The translations under genes and the position numbers were made by a program. Shown piece after piece: positions 1-6,006 of a DNA stretch of 11,642 nucleotides. This DNA is from JAHJDS01 sp964569795. GTDB taxonomy: Bacteria > Desulfobacterota > Desulfarculia > Desulfarculales > JAHJDS01. The stretch is taken from the NCBI GenBank assembly GCA_964569795.1, contig CAZMVB010000057.1:1-11642 (forward strand). The letters run 5' to 3'. The notes below the pieces were generated by a model. It was not told the DNA's origin. It searched no databases and was given only the letters and a program-made list of their open reading frames with translations. Every line of letters begins with the position of its first letter. Position 1 is the stretch's first letter.

Positions 1-128
1 CTTGAAGGCGGGGCCGACCGCGCCACCACCGCCAGGCGGATATCAACGTCATGTTATTGTCAACTAGGGGCTGAACTGTCCAATTGGCCGGTTTCAATGC
101 TACTCGCCTTCCGGGACACTCGGGCGGT
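1..128. other. Intergenic tail, no gene seen
   Basis: This stretch follows the thioesterase stop codon and contains no convincing coding region on either strand. It holds an imperfect palindrome around CCAATTGG (74-93, outer arms AAC/GTT) and a minus-strand TTGACA at 58-63. No -10 box lies at 16-18 bp from that hexamer. No clear hairpin followed by a T-run terminates the thioesterase gene here. Confidence 0.5.
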
Positions 129-632
129 TTATAGTGACATGCAAGTCGCCACCCCATGGGCGTACAGCAGACCCTCCTGGTCGGTGACCCGGCCCTCGGC
201 CGTGGCCAGGCGGCGGCCGACGTGGATCACCCGGCCCTCGCCGCGAAGCGGTCCGGTCTCGGCGAATAGAGGCCGGATAAAATTGACCTTCAGCTCGGCC
301 GTGGTGTAGCCCCTTTCGGCCAGGAGGGTCGAGTGCACGGCATGGGTCATGGCCGCATCCAGCAGGCTGCAGACGATCCCGCCGGTCACGGTCAGGGCCG
401 AGTTGTAGAGGTGCTCGCCGGGCGTCAGTTCGAACACGCATCGTCCCTCCTCGACCTCGACCAGGCGCAGGCCCAGCAGCTTGACAACGGGCGGCTCGGG
501 GACCTCGCCCCGGAGCATGGCCCCCAGCGCCTCCAGCCCGGAAAGGCCCGCCAATCCGGCGGCGATGAGCTTCGGGTCCTCCCAGGTCACGGTCCGCGTC
601 CGCGTCTTTGATTCGGGTCCGGATTCATTCAT
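129..632 (-). CDS. PaaI-type hotdog-fold acyl-CoA thioesterase
   Basis: Predicted 167-residue cytoplasmic hotdog thioesterase that would hydrolyse an acyl-CoA to free acid and CoA. The family core runs from about residue 47 to the end. It includes the central helix region around TGGIVCSLLDAAM (83-95), with the likely catalytic Asp at 92, and the later strand GYTTAELKVNFIRP (108-121), which closely matches PaaI relatives. The family's usual HGG is TGG here (Thr83), so an active-site-proximal His is missing; activity is likely but not certain. The first ~45 residues form a charged helical extension longer than in minimal PaaI proteins. The ATG is preceded by AAGGGAG about 9 nt upstream, which supports the start. 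The gene sits 276 nt beyond the second XRE-cupin gene, so it may be a separate unit. The physiological substrate cannot be read from sequence. Confidence 0.87.
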   Translation of the reverse strand: MNESGPESKTRTRTVTWEDPKLIAAGLAGLSGLEALGAMLRGEVPEPPVVKLLGLRLVEVEEGRCVFELTPGEHLYNSALTVTGGIVCSLLDAAMTHAVHSTLLAERGYTTAELKVNFIRPLFAETGPLRGEGRVIHVGRRLATAEGRVTDQEGLLYAHGVATCMSL

Positions 633-908
633 GATTTAAGCTCCCTTGCCTTGGCCGTAGGGTTCAAGGTCGTGGTGGTGAAGCTTCGGCCCGGGCCCCT
701 TTTTGAGTGAGGGGGCCGGGCCGGCCGCGAGGCCGCTGCAACCGGGCTGGACATATGAAGATCAGACTGGACTGTGAAGCCATAGACAGGTCAAATAAAA
801 AACGGCGTGCCCCAAGCCCAATGTGGTCCGCAGGAGGAGAGAATATTTCAGTCAGCGAGCAACTAATTGATATTGATCTATTTGAATAAAAAAATACGGC
901 TCTGCTGT
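633..908. other. Spacer with AT-rich island, between XRE-cupin gene and thioesterase
   Basis: A 276-nt gap that must contain the end of the upstream transcript and any thioesterase promoter. About 780-905 is clearly richer in A and T than the flanking genes, with A-runs at 797-802 and 889-895 that read as T-runs in the minus transcript. I see no strong stem directly before either T-run, so a classical intrinsic terminator is not shown. No minus-strand promoter with acceptable spacing was found: a TTGACC has no matching -10. A 44-codon plus-strand ORF (755-889) lies in the island but lacks a good ribosome binding site. The thioesterase-proximal part holds a large GC hairpin, listed separately. 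Confidence 0.5.
687..723. repeat. GC-rich inverted repeat (hairpin) upstream of thioesterase
   Basis: Arms 687-699 and 712-723 are complementary over 12 bp with one bulged base (CGGCCCGGGCCCC against GGGGCCGGGCCG), around a loop of about 12 nt containing a T-run on the plus strand. No T-tract follows the stem on either strand, so it does not look like a normal intrinsic terminator. It would form a very stable structure in a transcript reading into the thioesterase gene, about 55 nt before its start codon. Confidence 0.55.
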
Positions 909-1604
909 CTACTCCCCATGTCTCCCGGACAAAACGGCCAGCATGACCGCCGGCTTTTCTCCCCGGCAGACCAGGCGGTGGGGGGTCTGGGACAGGTAGG
1001 CGATCGTATCCCCCTTTTTGAGGACGTGCTTGTCCGGGCCCAGGGTGATCTCGACCTGGCCGGACAAGATATACAGGAACTCCTGGCCGTCGTGGGTGGC
1101 CGGGGGGCGCGGCCGGGCCCCGGGTTCGAGGGTGACCAGCAGCGGCGTGAAGGCCCCGCCCGAGATGTCGGCCAGGGACTCGTAGGCGTAACCATAGGAC
1201 ACGCCGCCCTTGGTGGCGTAGCGCGAGGCGGGCCGGCGCTCCTCGGCCCGGACGACCTGATAGGGGGCGTCCGACAGGTCATGGATCAGTTCGCTGACTT
1301 GGCAGCCCAGGGCCTGGGCCAGGTGGATCATCGCCCCCAGGGGCGGCGAGATGAGCTGGTTTTCGAGCTGGGACAGAAAGGCGGTCGAGAAACCGGTCCT
1401 GTCGGCCAGGTCGGTGAGCGACCACCCCTGCCGGGCCCGGCGGTCCTTGATCCGGGCGCCGACCCGGACCTTTTCCGGGTCCACCGGGGCGCCGCCGGCC
1501 ATCTGGTCCAGGAAGGAGTCTTCCCTGGCGTCCCGGCCCCGAATCAGATCGCGGTCGGTCGTCTCGCGGTCGGCGGGCACAATCCCCCCATTTCCAGCGG
1601 TCAC
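909..1604 (-). CDS. XRE-family regulator with C-terminal cupin domain (second of a tandem pair)
   Basis: A 231-residue predicted DNA-binding regulator. A helix-turn-helix of the Cro/C1 (XRE) type spans about residues 46-104 (VGARIKDRRARQGWSLTDLA, then the recognition region STAFLSQLENQ). A single cupin domain follows at about 152-226 with His171, Glu175 and His209 as likely ligand or metal contacts. Such proteins usually bind operator DNA and sense a small ligand through the cupin. The GTG at 1604 overlaps the preceding gene's stop as GTGA, which suggests translational coupling. A second GTG at 1580 follows a run of six G and is a credible alternative start (223 aa). The upstream gene is a paralogue with the same architecture, but the two have diverged strongly outside the shared motifs. 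The target operon is not known; the local oxidoreductase operon is the simplest guess. Confidence 0.9.
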   Translation of the reverse strand: MTAGNGGIVPADRETTDRDLIRGRDAREDSFLDQMAGGAPVDPEKVRVGARIKDRRARQGWSLTDLADRTGFSTAFLSQLENQLISPPLGAMIHLAQALGCQVSELIHDLSDAPYQVVRAEERRPASRYATKGGVSYGYAYESLADISGGAFTPLLVTLEPGARPRPPATHDGQEFLYILSGQVEITLGPDKHVLKKGDTIAYLSQTPHRLVCRGEKPAVMLAVLSGRHGE

Positions 1605-2317
1605 TTGTTGGCGGCGTAGAGCACGGCCAGGATGGTCGTCTCCAGATCGCCGTGGGTGGTCACCAGGTGCGGGGTGGTCGAGTCGTAGTAGATGGCGTCG
1701 CCCGGCTCCAGGACGAATTGCTCGCCGGTGAACCTGACCTCCAGGGCCCCGGTCAGGACAAAGATGAACTCCTGACCGTCGTGGTCGCTGAGCTGATGGT
1801 CGCCGCCGGTCGGGGTCAGGGTGACCAGGAAGGGCTCCATGGACCGGTTGCGCTTGTCCGGGGCCAGGGGCATGTAGGTGTAGCCGTAGCGTTCCTGCTT
1901 TTCGCCCGAGAACCGGGAGACCACCCGCCGGTCGGCCGCCCGCAACACGGCGTAGGGCCTGTCCTCGCCGGTGGTGATGAAGGTCCCCATGGACATGTCC
2001 AGGGCCTTGGCCAGACGGATCAGCATCCCCAGGGGCGGGTCGTACTCGCCCGACTCGATGGACTTCAGGGTGTCCAGGTCCAGCCCGGTCCGGCCGGCCA
2101 CGTCCTCGAGGGTCAGACGTTCCTGCTCGCGAACGGCCTTGACCCGGGGGCCGATCTCGGCCGGCAGTTCGCGGGCGGCGGCCTTGGCCGGCTCGGCCTG
2201 GGCCCCGGCGTAGGCGGCCACGTCGGCCAGGTAATCGGCCTCGGCCTGGGAGCCGGCCCCGACCCGGGCCATCTCATCCAGCCGGTGGTGGGCGTTTTTG
2301 TCTTTAGGGTCGGCCAC
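1601..2317 (-). CDS. XRE-family regulator with C-terminal cupin domain (first of a tandem pair)
   Basis: Predicted 238-residue transcription factor. After an Ala/Glu-rich N-terminal segment (about 1-52) comes an XRE helix-turn-helix at about 54-112 (RVKAVREQERLTLEDVAGRT, then LDLDTLKSIESGEYDPP). The cupin at about 162-233 contains HDGQEFIFVLTG and GDAIYYDSTTPH, with His179, Glu183 and His217 as putative ligand-contact residues. I prefer the GTG at 2317 over a TTG at 2329 because GAGGTG lies 4 nt upstream of it. This initiation region is identical over 16 nt to that of fabD. It starts 8 nt after the gamma-subunit stop codon, which lies inside the Shine-Dalgarno sequence, so it is part of the same transcript. 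It probably responds to a metabolite of the pathway; that is inference from position. Confidence 0.9.
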   Translation of the reverse strand: MADPKDKNAHHRLDEMARVGAGSQAEADYLADVAAYAGAQAEPAKAAARELPAEIGPRVKAVREQERLTLEDVAGRTGLDLDTLKSIESGEYDPPLGMLIRLAKALDMSMGTFITTGEDRPYAVLRAADRRVVSRFSGEKQERYGYTYMPLAPDKRNRSMEPFLVTLTPTGGDHQLSDHDGQEFIFVLTGALEVRFTGEQFVLEPGDAIYYDSTTPHLVTTHGDLETTILAVLYAANK

Positions 2318-2327
2318 GATGCACCTC
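2312..2327 (-). repeat. 16-nt initiation module, copy 2 (XRE-cupin gene)
   Basis: The plus-strand text GGCCACGATGCACCTC reads on the minus strand as Shine-Dalgarno GAGGTG, spacer CATC, start GTG, then GCC. It is identical to 5959-5974 in front of fabD. Here it also contains the TGA stop of the gamma subunit. Confidence 0.85.
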
Positions 2328-2880
2328 AAATGCCGCCTACGAAATCGGCCCCGGCCCGCAGGGCGGCCTCGTTGACCGGGATCATGGGGCGATAGCGCTC
2401 CTCGAGGGTCTCCTCCAGGGTGGCGATCAGCCGGTCCAGGGGCATGACCTTGGCCCTGGCGACCAGCCCCCCCAGCATGACCATGTTGGCCAGCCGGTCG
2501 TTGCCGGCCTGGGCGGCCAGTTCGATGGCCGGGATCATTATAACATCCCGGGCCGAAATCTGGACCTCGGCCGCGTCACGGTCGCTGATGAGCGAGGCGT
2601 TGACCAGGATCAGGCCCTTTTTCCCAACCCGGGGCCCGAACTTGACCAGCGACGGCAGATTCATGGCCACCACGGACACGGGTTGGTGGATGATGGGCGA
2701 GCCGATGGGGCGATCCGAGACGACGACGGTGCAGTTGGCCGTGCCGCCCCGCATCTCGACGCCGTAAACCGGCATGTAGGTCACCTGCCGGCCGTCGGCC
2801 ATGGCCGCCTCGGCCAGGAGATTGCCGATGAACATCACACCCTGCCCGCCGAATCCGGCGAAGATCACGTCAAAGTACAT
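2326..2880 (-). CDS. 2-oxoacid:ferredoxin oxidoreductase, gamma subunit
   Basis: 184-residue gamma subunit of a 2-oxoacid:ferredoxin oxidoreductase (KorC/VorA-type gamma family, pyruvate-ferredoxin oxidoreductase domain III). In this family the gamma domain helps to bind CoA and complete the catalytic dimer. The N-terminus carries the family signature GFGGQGV (residues 9-15), followed by YGVEMRGGTANCTVVVSD (39-56), typical of these subunits. Length is normal for a stand-alone gamma subunit. Its ATG overlaps the beta-subunit stop by one base (TAATG), a common sign of coupled translation and fixed stoichiometry. The next gene starts 8 nt after its stop. Gamma subunits of the KGOR, VOR and IOR families are similar, so the substrate cannot be taken from this chain. 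Confidence 0.92.
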   Translation of the reverse strand: MYFDVIFAGFGGQGVMFIGNLLAEAAMADGRQVTYMPVYGVEMRGGTANCTVVVSDRPIGSPIIHQPVSVVAMNLPSLVKFGPRVGKKGLILVNASLISDRDAAEVQISARDVIMIPAIELAAQAGNDRLANMVMLGGLVARAKVMPLDRLIATLEETLEERYRPMIPVNEAALRAGADFVGGI

Positions 2881-3632
2881 TACAGTCCGTCCACCCCGGT
2901 CCGTTCCTTGAACACCCCCAGCGGGAAATAGGGGATCATCTCTTCGGCCACCCGGGCGTTGGCCTCGAGGGGTTTCATCTTCCAGTTGGTCGGGCAGGCG
3001 GCCAGAAACTCGACAAAGGCGAAGCCCTTGTCCTCGACCTGGTACGAAAAGGCCTTGCGGAGGGCCTTTTTGGCCCGGACCAGGTTCTTGGGATTGTCCA
3101 CCGCGACCCGGGTCGAATAGGCCACGCCCTCCAGGGTGGCCAGCATCTCGGCCATGCGGATGGGGTAGCCCGCCTCGTGAAGGTCCCGGCCGTAGGGGGT
3201 GGTGGTCGTCGTCTGGCCGAGCATGGTCGTCGGGGCCATCTGGCCGCCGGTCATGCCGTAGGTGGTGTTGTTGACGAAGACGACCGTCATCAACTCGCCC
3301 CGGTTGGCGGCGTGGACGATCTCGGCCGTGCCGATGGCCGCCAGGTCACCGTCGCCCTGGTAGGTGAACACGAACCGGTCCGGCCGGGCCCGCTTCACCC
3401 CGGTGGCCACGGCCGCGGCCCGGCCGTGGGGCGCCTCGAGCACGTCCACCTCGAAATAATCGTACAGAAACACCGAGCAGCCCACCGAGGCCACGCCGAT
3501 GGTCTTCTCCCGCAGGTCGAACTCGTCCAGGCACTCGGCCACCAGGCGGTGAATGATCCCGTGGTGGCAGCCCGGACAGAAGTGGAACGGGACGTCGGCC
3601 AGGGCGGCGGGTCTCACGAACACGTCCTTCAC
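2880..3632 (-). CDS. 2-oxoacid:ferredoxin oxidoreductase, beta subunit (thiamine pyrophosphate-binding)
   Basis: 250-residue beta subunit, which binds thiamine pyrophosphate and, in this family, the electron-accepting [4Fe-4S] cluster next to it. The TPP motif is visible as GDGD (93-96) followed about 25 residues later by VNNTTYGMTGGQ (120-131). Cys19 and Cys22 (CPGC), Cys52 (VGCS) and Cys213 (ACPTNW) fit the four cluster-ligating cysteines seen in related enzymes. The length fits the separate-subunit class rather than fused pyruvate oxidoreductases. The start is GTG at 3632, after a G-rich AGAGGGGG; a GTG three codons later is possible. It is 70 nt from the alpha gene, a gap that contains a diverged copy of this gene's first bases. 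It overlaps the gamma gene by one base. Confidence 0.93.
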   Translation of the reverse strand: MKDVFVRPAALADVPFHFCPGCHHGIIHRLVAECLDEFDLREKTIGVASVGCSVFLYDYFEVDVLEAPHGRAAAVATGVKRARPDRFVFTYQGDGDLAAIGTAEIVHAANRGELMTVVFVNNTTYGMTGGQMAPTTMLGQTTTTTPYGRDLHEAGYPIRMAEMLATLEGVAYSTRVAVDNPKNLVRAKKALRKAFSYQVEDKGFAFVEFLAACPTNWKMKPLEANARVAEEMIPYFPLGVFKERTGVDGL

Positions 3633-3641
3633 GACCGCCCC
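3612..3641 (-). repeat. Alpha/beta junction duplication, copy B
   Basis: This 30-nt segment covers the beta-subunit start region on the minus strand (GTGAAGGACGTGTTCGTGAG). It matches 3686-3715 at 25 of 30 positions, same orientation, offset 74 nt. It holds a second TGA in the sequence TCGTGA, which overlaps the beta GTG as GTGA. Confidence 0.75.
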
Positions 3642-3644
3642 CTC

Positions 3645-3658
3645 TCAAGAACTCTTGA
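3645..3658. repeat. Short perfect dyad in the alpha-beta gap
   Basis: TCAAGA and TCTTGA form 6-bp arms around a 2-bp centre. The ten bases at 3649-3658 are repeated in inverted orientation at 3741-3750, inside the alpha gene. The loop is too short for an RNA hairpin with all pairs; a protein site is possible but unproven. Confidence 0.35.
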
Positions 3659-3685
3659 TCGAGTGGTAATGGTCCGGCGTGAACC

Positions 3686-3715
3686 TCTCACAAACATGTC
3701 CTTCAAGATCTCCCC
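3686..3715 (-). repeat. Alpha/beta junction duplication, copy A
   Basis: This 30-nt segment spans the end of the alpha gene (reading GRS then TGA) and the bases after it (TTGAAGGACATGTTTGTGAG). It matches the beta-gene start region at 3612-3641 at 25 of 30 positions. It creates a TTG overlapping the alpha stop and an ATG three codons later. From that TTG, a 25-codon frame runs to the TGA at 3629-3631. Confidence 0.75.
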
Positions 3716-4806
3716 TTTTTGAGAGATTTTCTTATTTCGCTCAAGAGTTCGTCGGGCGTCGGGATCGAGCCCGGCGGCCGGCCGTAGAAATCGACCGGGA
3801 CCCGGCCGCCGTTGACCGCCAGCTTGACGTCCTCGACCATCTGGCCGGTGTTGAGTTCGACCACCAGGAGGCGCTTGGCCGAAGAGGCCGCGGCGGCCAG
3901 GGCCTCATCCGGGAAGGGATAGACCGTGATCGGCCGGAAGAGCCCCACGGCCAGTTTCTTGTTCCGGGCCAGGTCCACCGAGGTCTTGAGGATCCGGGCC
4001 ACCGAGCCGAAGGCCACCACCAGCAGGTCCAGTTTTTCGTCCGAAGCGTTGCCGTAGGTCTCGAACCTGAGCTCGCGACGCATCCGCCGGTATTTCTTCA
4101 GAAGATGCCAGTTGTGCTCGGTCAGTTCGCCGTCGGCCAGGTAGAGGGACTTGAGCAGCCGGGGGGCACGGCCGACGCAGCCCTCGAGGATCCAGTCCTT
4201 GTCCGGGAGGCGGGGCCGATGGTAGGGCTTGAGTTCGACCGGCTCCTTGATGTTGCCAATCAGGGCGTCGCCCAGGACGACCACCGGGTTGCGGTAGCGG
4301 TCGGCCAGGTCAAAGGCGAGCATGGTCAGGTCGTAGTTCTCCTGGGCGGTGGACGGGGCGAGGACGATGGTCCGGTAGTCGCCGTGTCCGCCGCCGCGGG
4401 TGGCCTGGAAGTAGTCGCCCTGGGAGGGGTGAATGCCGCCCAGGCCCGGGCCCGAGCGGGACATGTTGACGATCACCCCGGGAATCTCCGAGCCGGCCAT
4501 GTAGGAGATCCCCTCCTGCTTGAGGCTGATGCCCGGGCTGGAGGACGAGGTCATGGCCCGGACCCCGGTGGCCCCGGCGCCCAGGAGCATGTTGATCGAG
4601 GCGATCTCGCTCTCGGCCTGGATAAAGGTCCCGCCGACCTTGGGCAGTTCCCGGGACATCATCTCCGGAATGTCGTTCTGGGGGGTGATGGGGTAACCGA
4701 AGTAGAACCGGCACCCGGCGGCGATGGCCCCCAGGGCGATGGCCTCGTTGCCCTTGACCATCACCCGTTCCGCCTTCCGCTCCTTCTTGTTCGCCGTCGC
4801 CTTCAT
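3703..4806 (-). CDS. vorB: 2-oxoacid:ferredoxin oxidoreductase, alpha subunit (VorB-like)
   Basis: 367-residue alpha subunit of a ferredoxin-dependent 2-oxoacid oxidoreductase. These enzymes turn a 2-oxoacid plus CoA into acyl-CoA and CO2 and pass two electrons to ferredoxin. The N-terminal pyrimidine-binding domain is clear: VMVKGNEAIALGAI (15-28) and FGYPITPQND (36-45). The SSSSPGISLKQEGISYMAG stretch follows at about 87-105. A transketolase C-terminal-like domain occupies roughly 260-345. KGNEAI with YFGYPITPQ is closest, from memory, to subunits named VorB (branched-chain 2-oxoacids), but 2-oxoglutarate or other substrates are not excluded. I chose the ATG at 4806 because AGGTG sits 3 nt upstream; a GTG at 4812 is in frame. 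The ferredoxin stop lies 6 nt upstream. Its 3' end overlaps a duplicated junction with the beta gene. Confidence 0.9.
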   Translation of the reverse strand: MKATANKKERKAERVMVKGNEAIALGAIAAGCRFYFGYPITPQNDIPEMMSRELPKVGGTFIQAESEIASINMLLGAGATGVRAMTSSSSPGISLKQEGISYMAGSEIPGVIVNMSRSGPGLGGIHPSQGDYFQATRGGGHGDYRTIVLAPSTAQENYDLTMLAFDLADRYRNPVVVLGDALIGNIKEPVELKPYHRPRLPDKDWILEGCVGRAPRLLKSLYLADGELTEHNWHLLKKYRRMRRELRFETYGNASDEKLDLLVVAFGSVARILKTSVDLARNKKLAVGLFRPITVYPFPDEALAAAASSAKRLLVVELNTGQMVEDVKLAVNGGRVPVDFYGRPPGSIPTPDELLSEIRKSLKKGRS

Positions 4807-4812
4807 GGTCAC

Positions 4813-5016
4813 CTACTTACGCACGGTAATCACCACGTCCGGACACATCCAGGCGCAGAAACAGCAGCCGGTGCAGCCCGTCAGGTCCTGGGCCTCGGCC
4901 ACGGGATAACCCTGTTTGTTCAACCGCTCGGAGATGTGGAGGCACTTCTTGGGGCAGAAAGTGACGCACAGTCCGCAGCCCTTGCACCGCTCCTCGTTAA
5001 AGCTCAGTTCCGCCAA
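4813..5016 (-). CDS. 2x[4Fe-4S] ferredoxin-type delta subunit of the 2-oxoacid oxidoreductase
   Basis: 67-residue dicluster ferredoxin, the usual delta partner of the split 2-oxoacid oxidoreductases. It would relay electrons from the catalytic cluster to free ferredoxin. Two full ligand sets are visible: Cys11, 14, 17 and 21 followed by Pro, and Cys48, 51, 54 and 58 followed by Pro. A third motif-like Cys (25) and an extra Cys52 lie beside them. It starts at TTG (5016), preceded by AAGGAAAGGCGGG; no ATG or GTG gives a full-length product. It begins 18 nt after the fabD stop and ends 6 nt before the alpha-subunit ATG, so it sits between the two in one transcript. It could also be named KorD or VorD; the choice depends on the enzyme's substrate. 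Confidence 0.93.
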   Translation of the reverse strand: MAELSFNEERCKGCGLCVTFCPKKCLHISERLNKQGYPVAEAQDLTGCTGCCFCAWMCPDVVITVRK

Positions 5017-5034
5017 AAATCCCGCCTTTCCTTA

Positions 5035-5964
5035 TCAGCCCAAGTTTTCGAGCGTCTTGTCCAGCGAGGCCTTGTCCTGGACGCCCAGGGTGGTCACCGG
5101 CCCCTGGGTGTCGCACTTGTTGATCAGGCCGCCCAGGACGGTCTTGGGGCCGACCTCGATGAAGGTGTCCACGCCCTGGGCGACCATCCAGTCCACGATC
5201 TCGAACCAGCGGACCGGGCTGACCATCTGGCGCTTCATGATGTCCAGCAGGTCGGCCGCGTCCGCGGCCGGCCGGGCGGTGACGTTGGTCGGCATGGGGA
5301 CCGTCGGGTCGGCGAAGCCGGCCGCGTCCAGCTCGGCGGCGAACTCCGTAATAGCGCCGTCCATGAGCGGGCTGTGCCAGGCGCCGGAGACCTTGAGGGG
5401 GATGGCCTTGCCGCCGGCCTCCTTGGCCAGGGCGGCGGCGGCGCTGACCGCCTCCTGGGCGCCGGTGATGACCGTCTGGGTCGGGGCGTTGAAGTTGGCC
5501 GGCCGGACCAGGCCGCCGGCCTTTTTCGTTATTTCTTCGACCCGGGCCGCGTCCAGGCCGACCACGGCGGCCATGGCCCCGGGGTTTTTCGTGGCCTCGC
5601 GGTCCATGAGGGCCCCGCGCCTCGCGGCCAGCTTGACGGCCGCCTCGGGGGTGATCACCCCGGCCGCGGCCAGGGCCGGGTACTCGCCCAGGGAATGACC
5701 GGCCACGGCCGCCGGCGCCACGCCCTTTTGGGTCAGACACATCCAGGCCATCAGATCGACGCAGCACAGGGCCGGCTGGAGGTTCACGGTCTGGGTCAGC
5801 TCGTCCAGGGGACCCTCCAGGCAGAGCCTCTTAAGGGGCCGGCCGGAGAGCTCGTCGGCCGCGTCGAACAGCCGGGCCGCCCCCGCGTCGAGAGCGGCCA
5901 GTTCGGCCCCCATGCCCACGTACTGGGAGCCCTGACCGGGAAAAACAAAGGCCACCTTGGCCAC
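5035..5964 (-). CDS. fabD: Malonyl-CoA:ACP transacylase
   Basis: 309-residue FabD, which moves malonyl from CoA to acyl carrier protein to supply chain-extension units for fatty-acid synthesis in the cytoplasm. The N-terminus VAFVFPGQGSQ (4-14), the nucleophile elbow GHSLGE (89-94, Ser91), Arg116 for the malonyl carboxylate and the catalytic His197 in GAWHSPLM are all present. Length equals the classic enzyme. The GTG at 5964 is preferred because GAGGTG lies 4 nt before it and because it gives the family N-terminus MAKVAFVFPGQG; an upstream ATG at 5985 adds seven unlikely residues. It is first in an operon driven by a recognisable promoter at 6007-6035 and is followed by oxidoreductase genes. 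The more usual fabH, fabG and acpP neighbours are absent from its downstream side. Confidence 0.96.
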   Translation of the reverse strand: MAKVAFVFPGQGSQYVGMGAELAALDAGAARLFDAADELSGRPLKRLCLEGPLDELTQTVNLQPALCCVDLMAWMCLTQKGVAPAAVAGHSLGEYPALAAAGVITPEAAVKLAARRGALMDREATKNPGAMAAVVGLDAARVEEITKKAGGLVRPANFNAPTQTVITGAQEAVSAAAALAKEAGGKAIPLKVSGAWHSPLMDGAITEFAAELDAAGFADPTVPMPTNVTARPAADAADLLDIMKRQMVSPVRWFEIVDWMVAQGVDTFIEVGPKTVLGGLINKCDTQGPVTTLGVQDKASLDKTLENLG

Positions 5965-5974
5965 GATGCACCTC
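5959..5974 (-). repeat. 16-nt initiation module, copy 1 (fabD)
   Basis: Same 16 bases as 2312-2327: on the minus strand GAGGTG, CATC, start GTG, GCC. It sets the fabD start codon, and the flanking bases differ from the other copy on both sides. Confidence 0.85.
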
Positions 5975-6006
5975 GCGTCAAGCAATACGGTTGGCGTAAG
6001 TCAGTA

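Noticed and set aside
58..63. Consensus TTGACA (-35) on the minus strand
   Set aside because: No -10-like hexamer occurs 16-18 bp downstream; the nearest, TGATAT, is only 12 bp away.
74..93. Imperfect palindrome centred on CCAATTGG
   Set aside because: Only the 8-bp core and outer three bases match. There is no promoter context, so it is left as a note in the spacer entry.
797..820. Possible terminator with a T-run after GGGGCACGCCG on the minus strand
   Set aside because: The only complementary arms are GGC and GCC with a two-base gap, which cannot form a hairpin.
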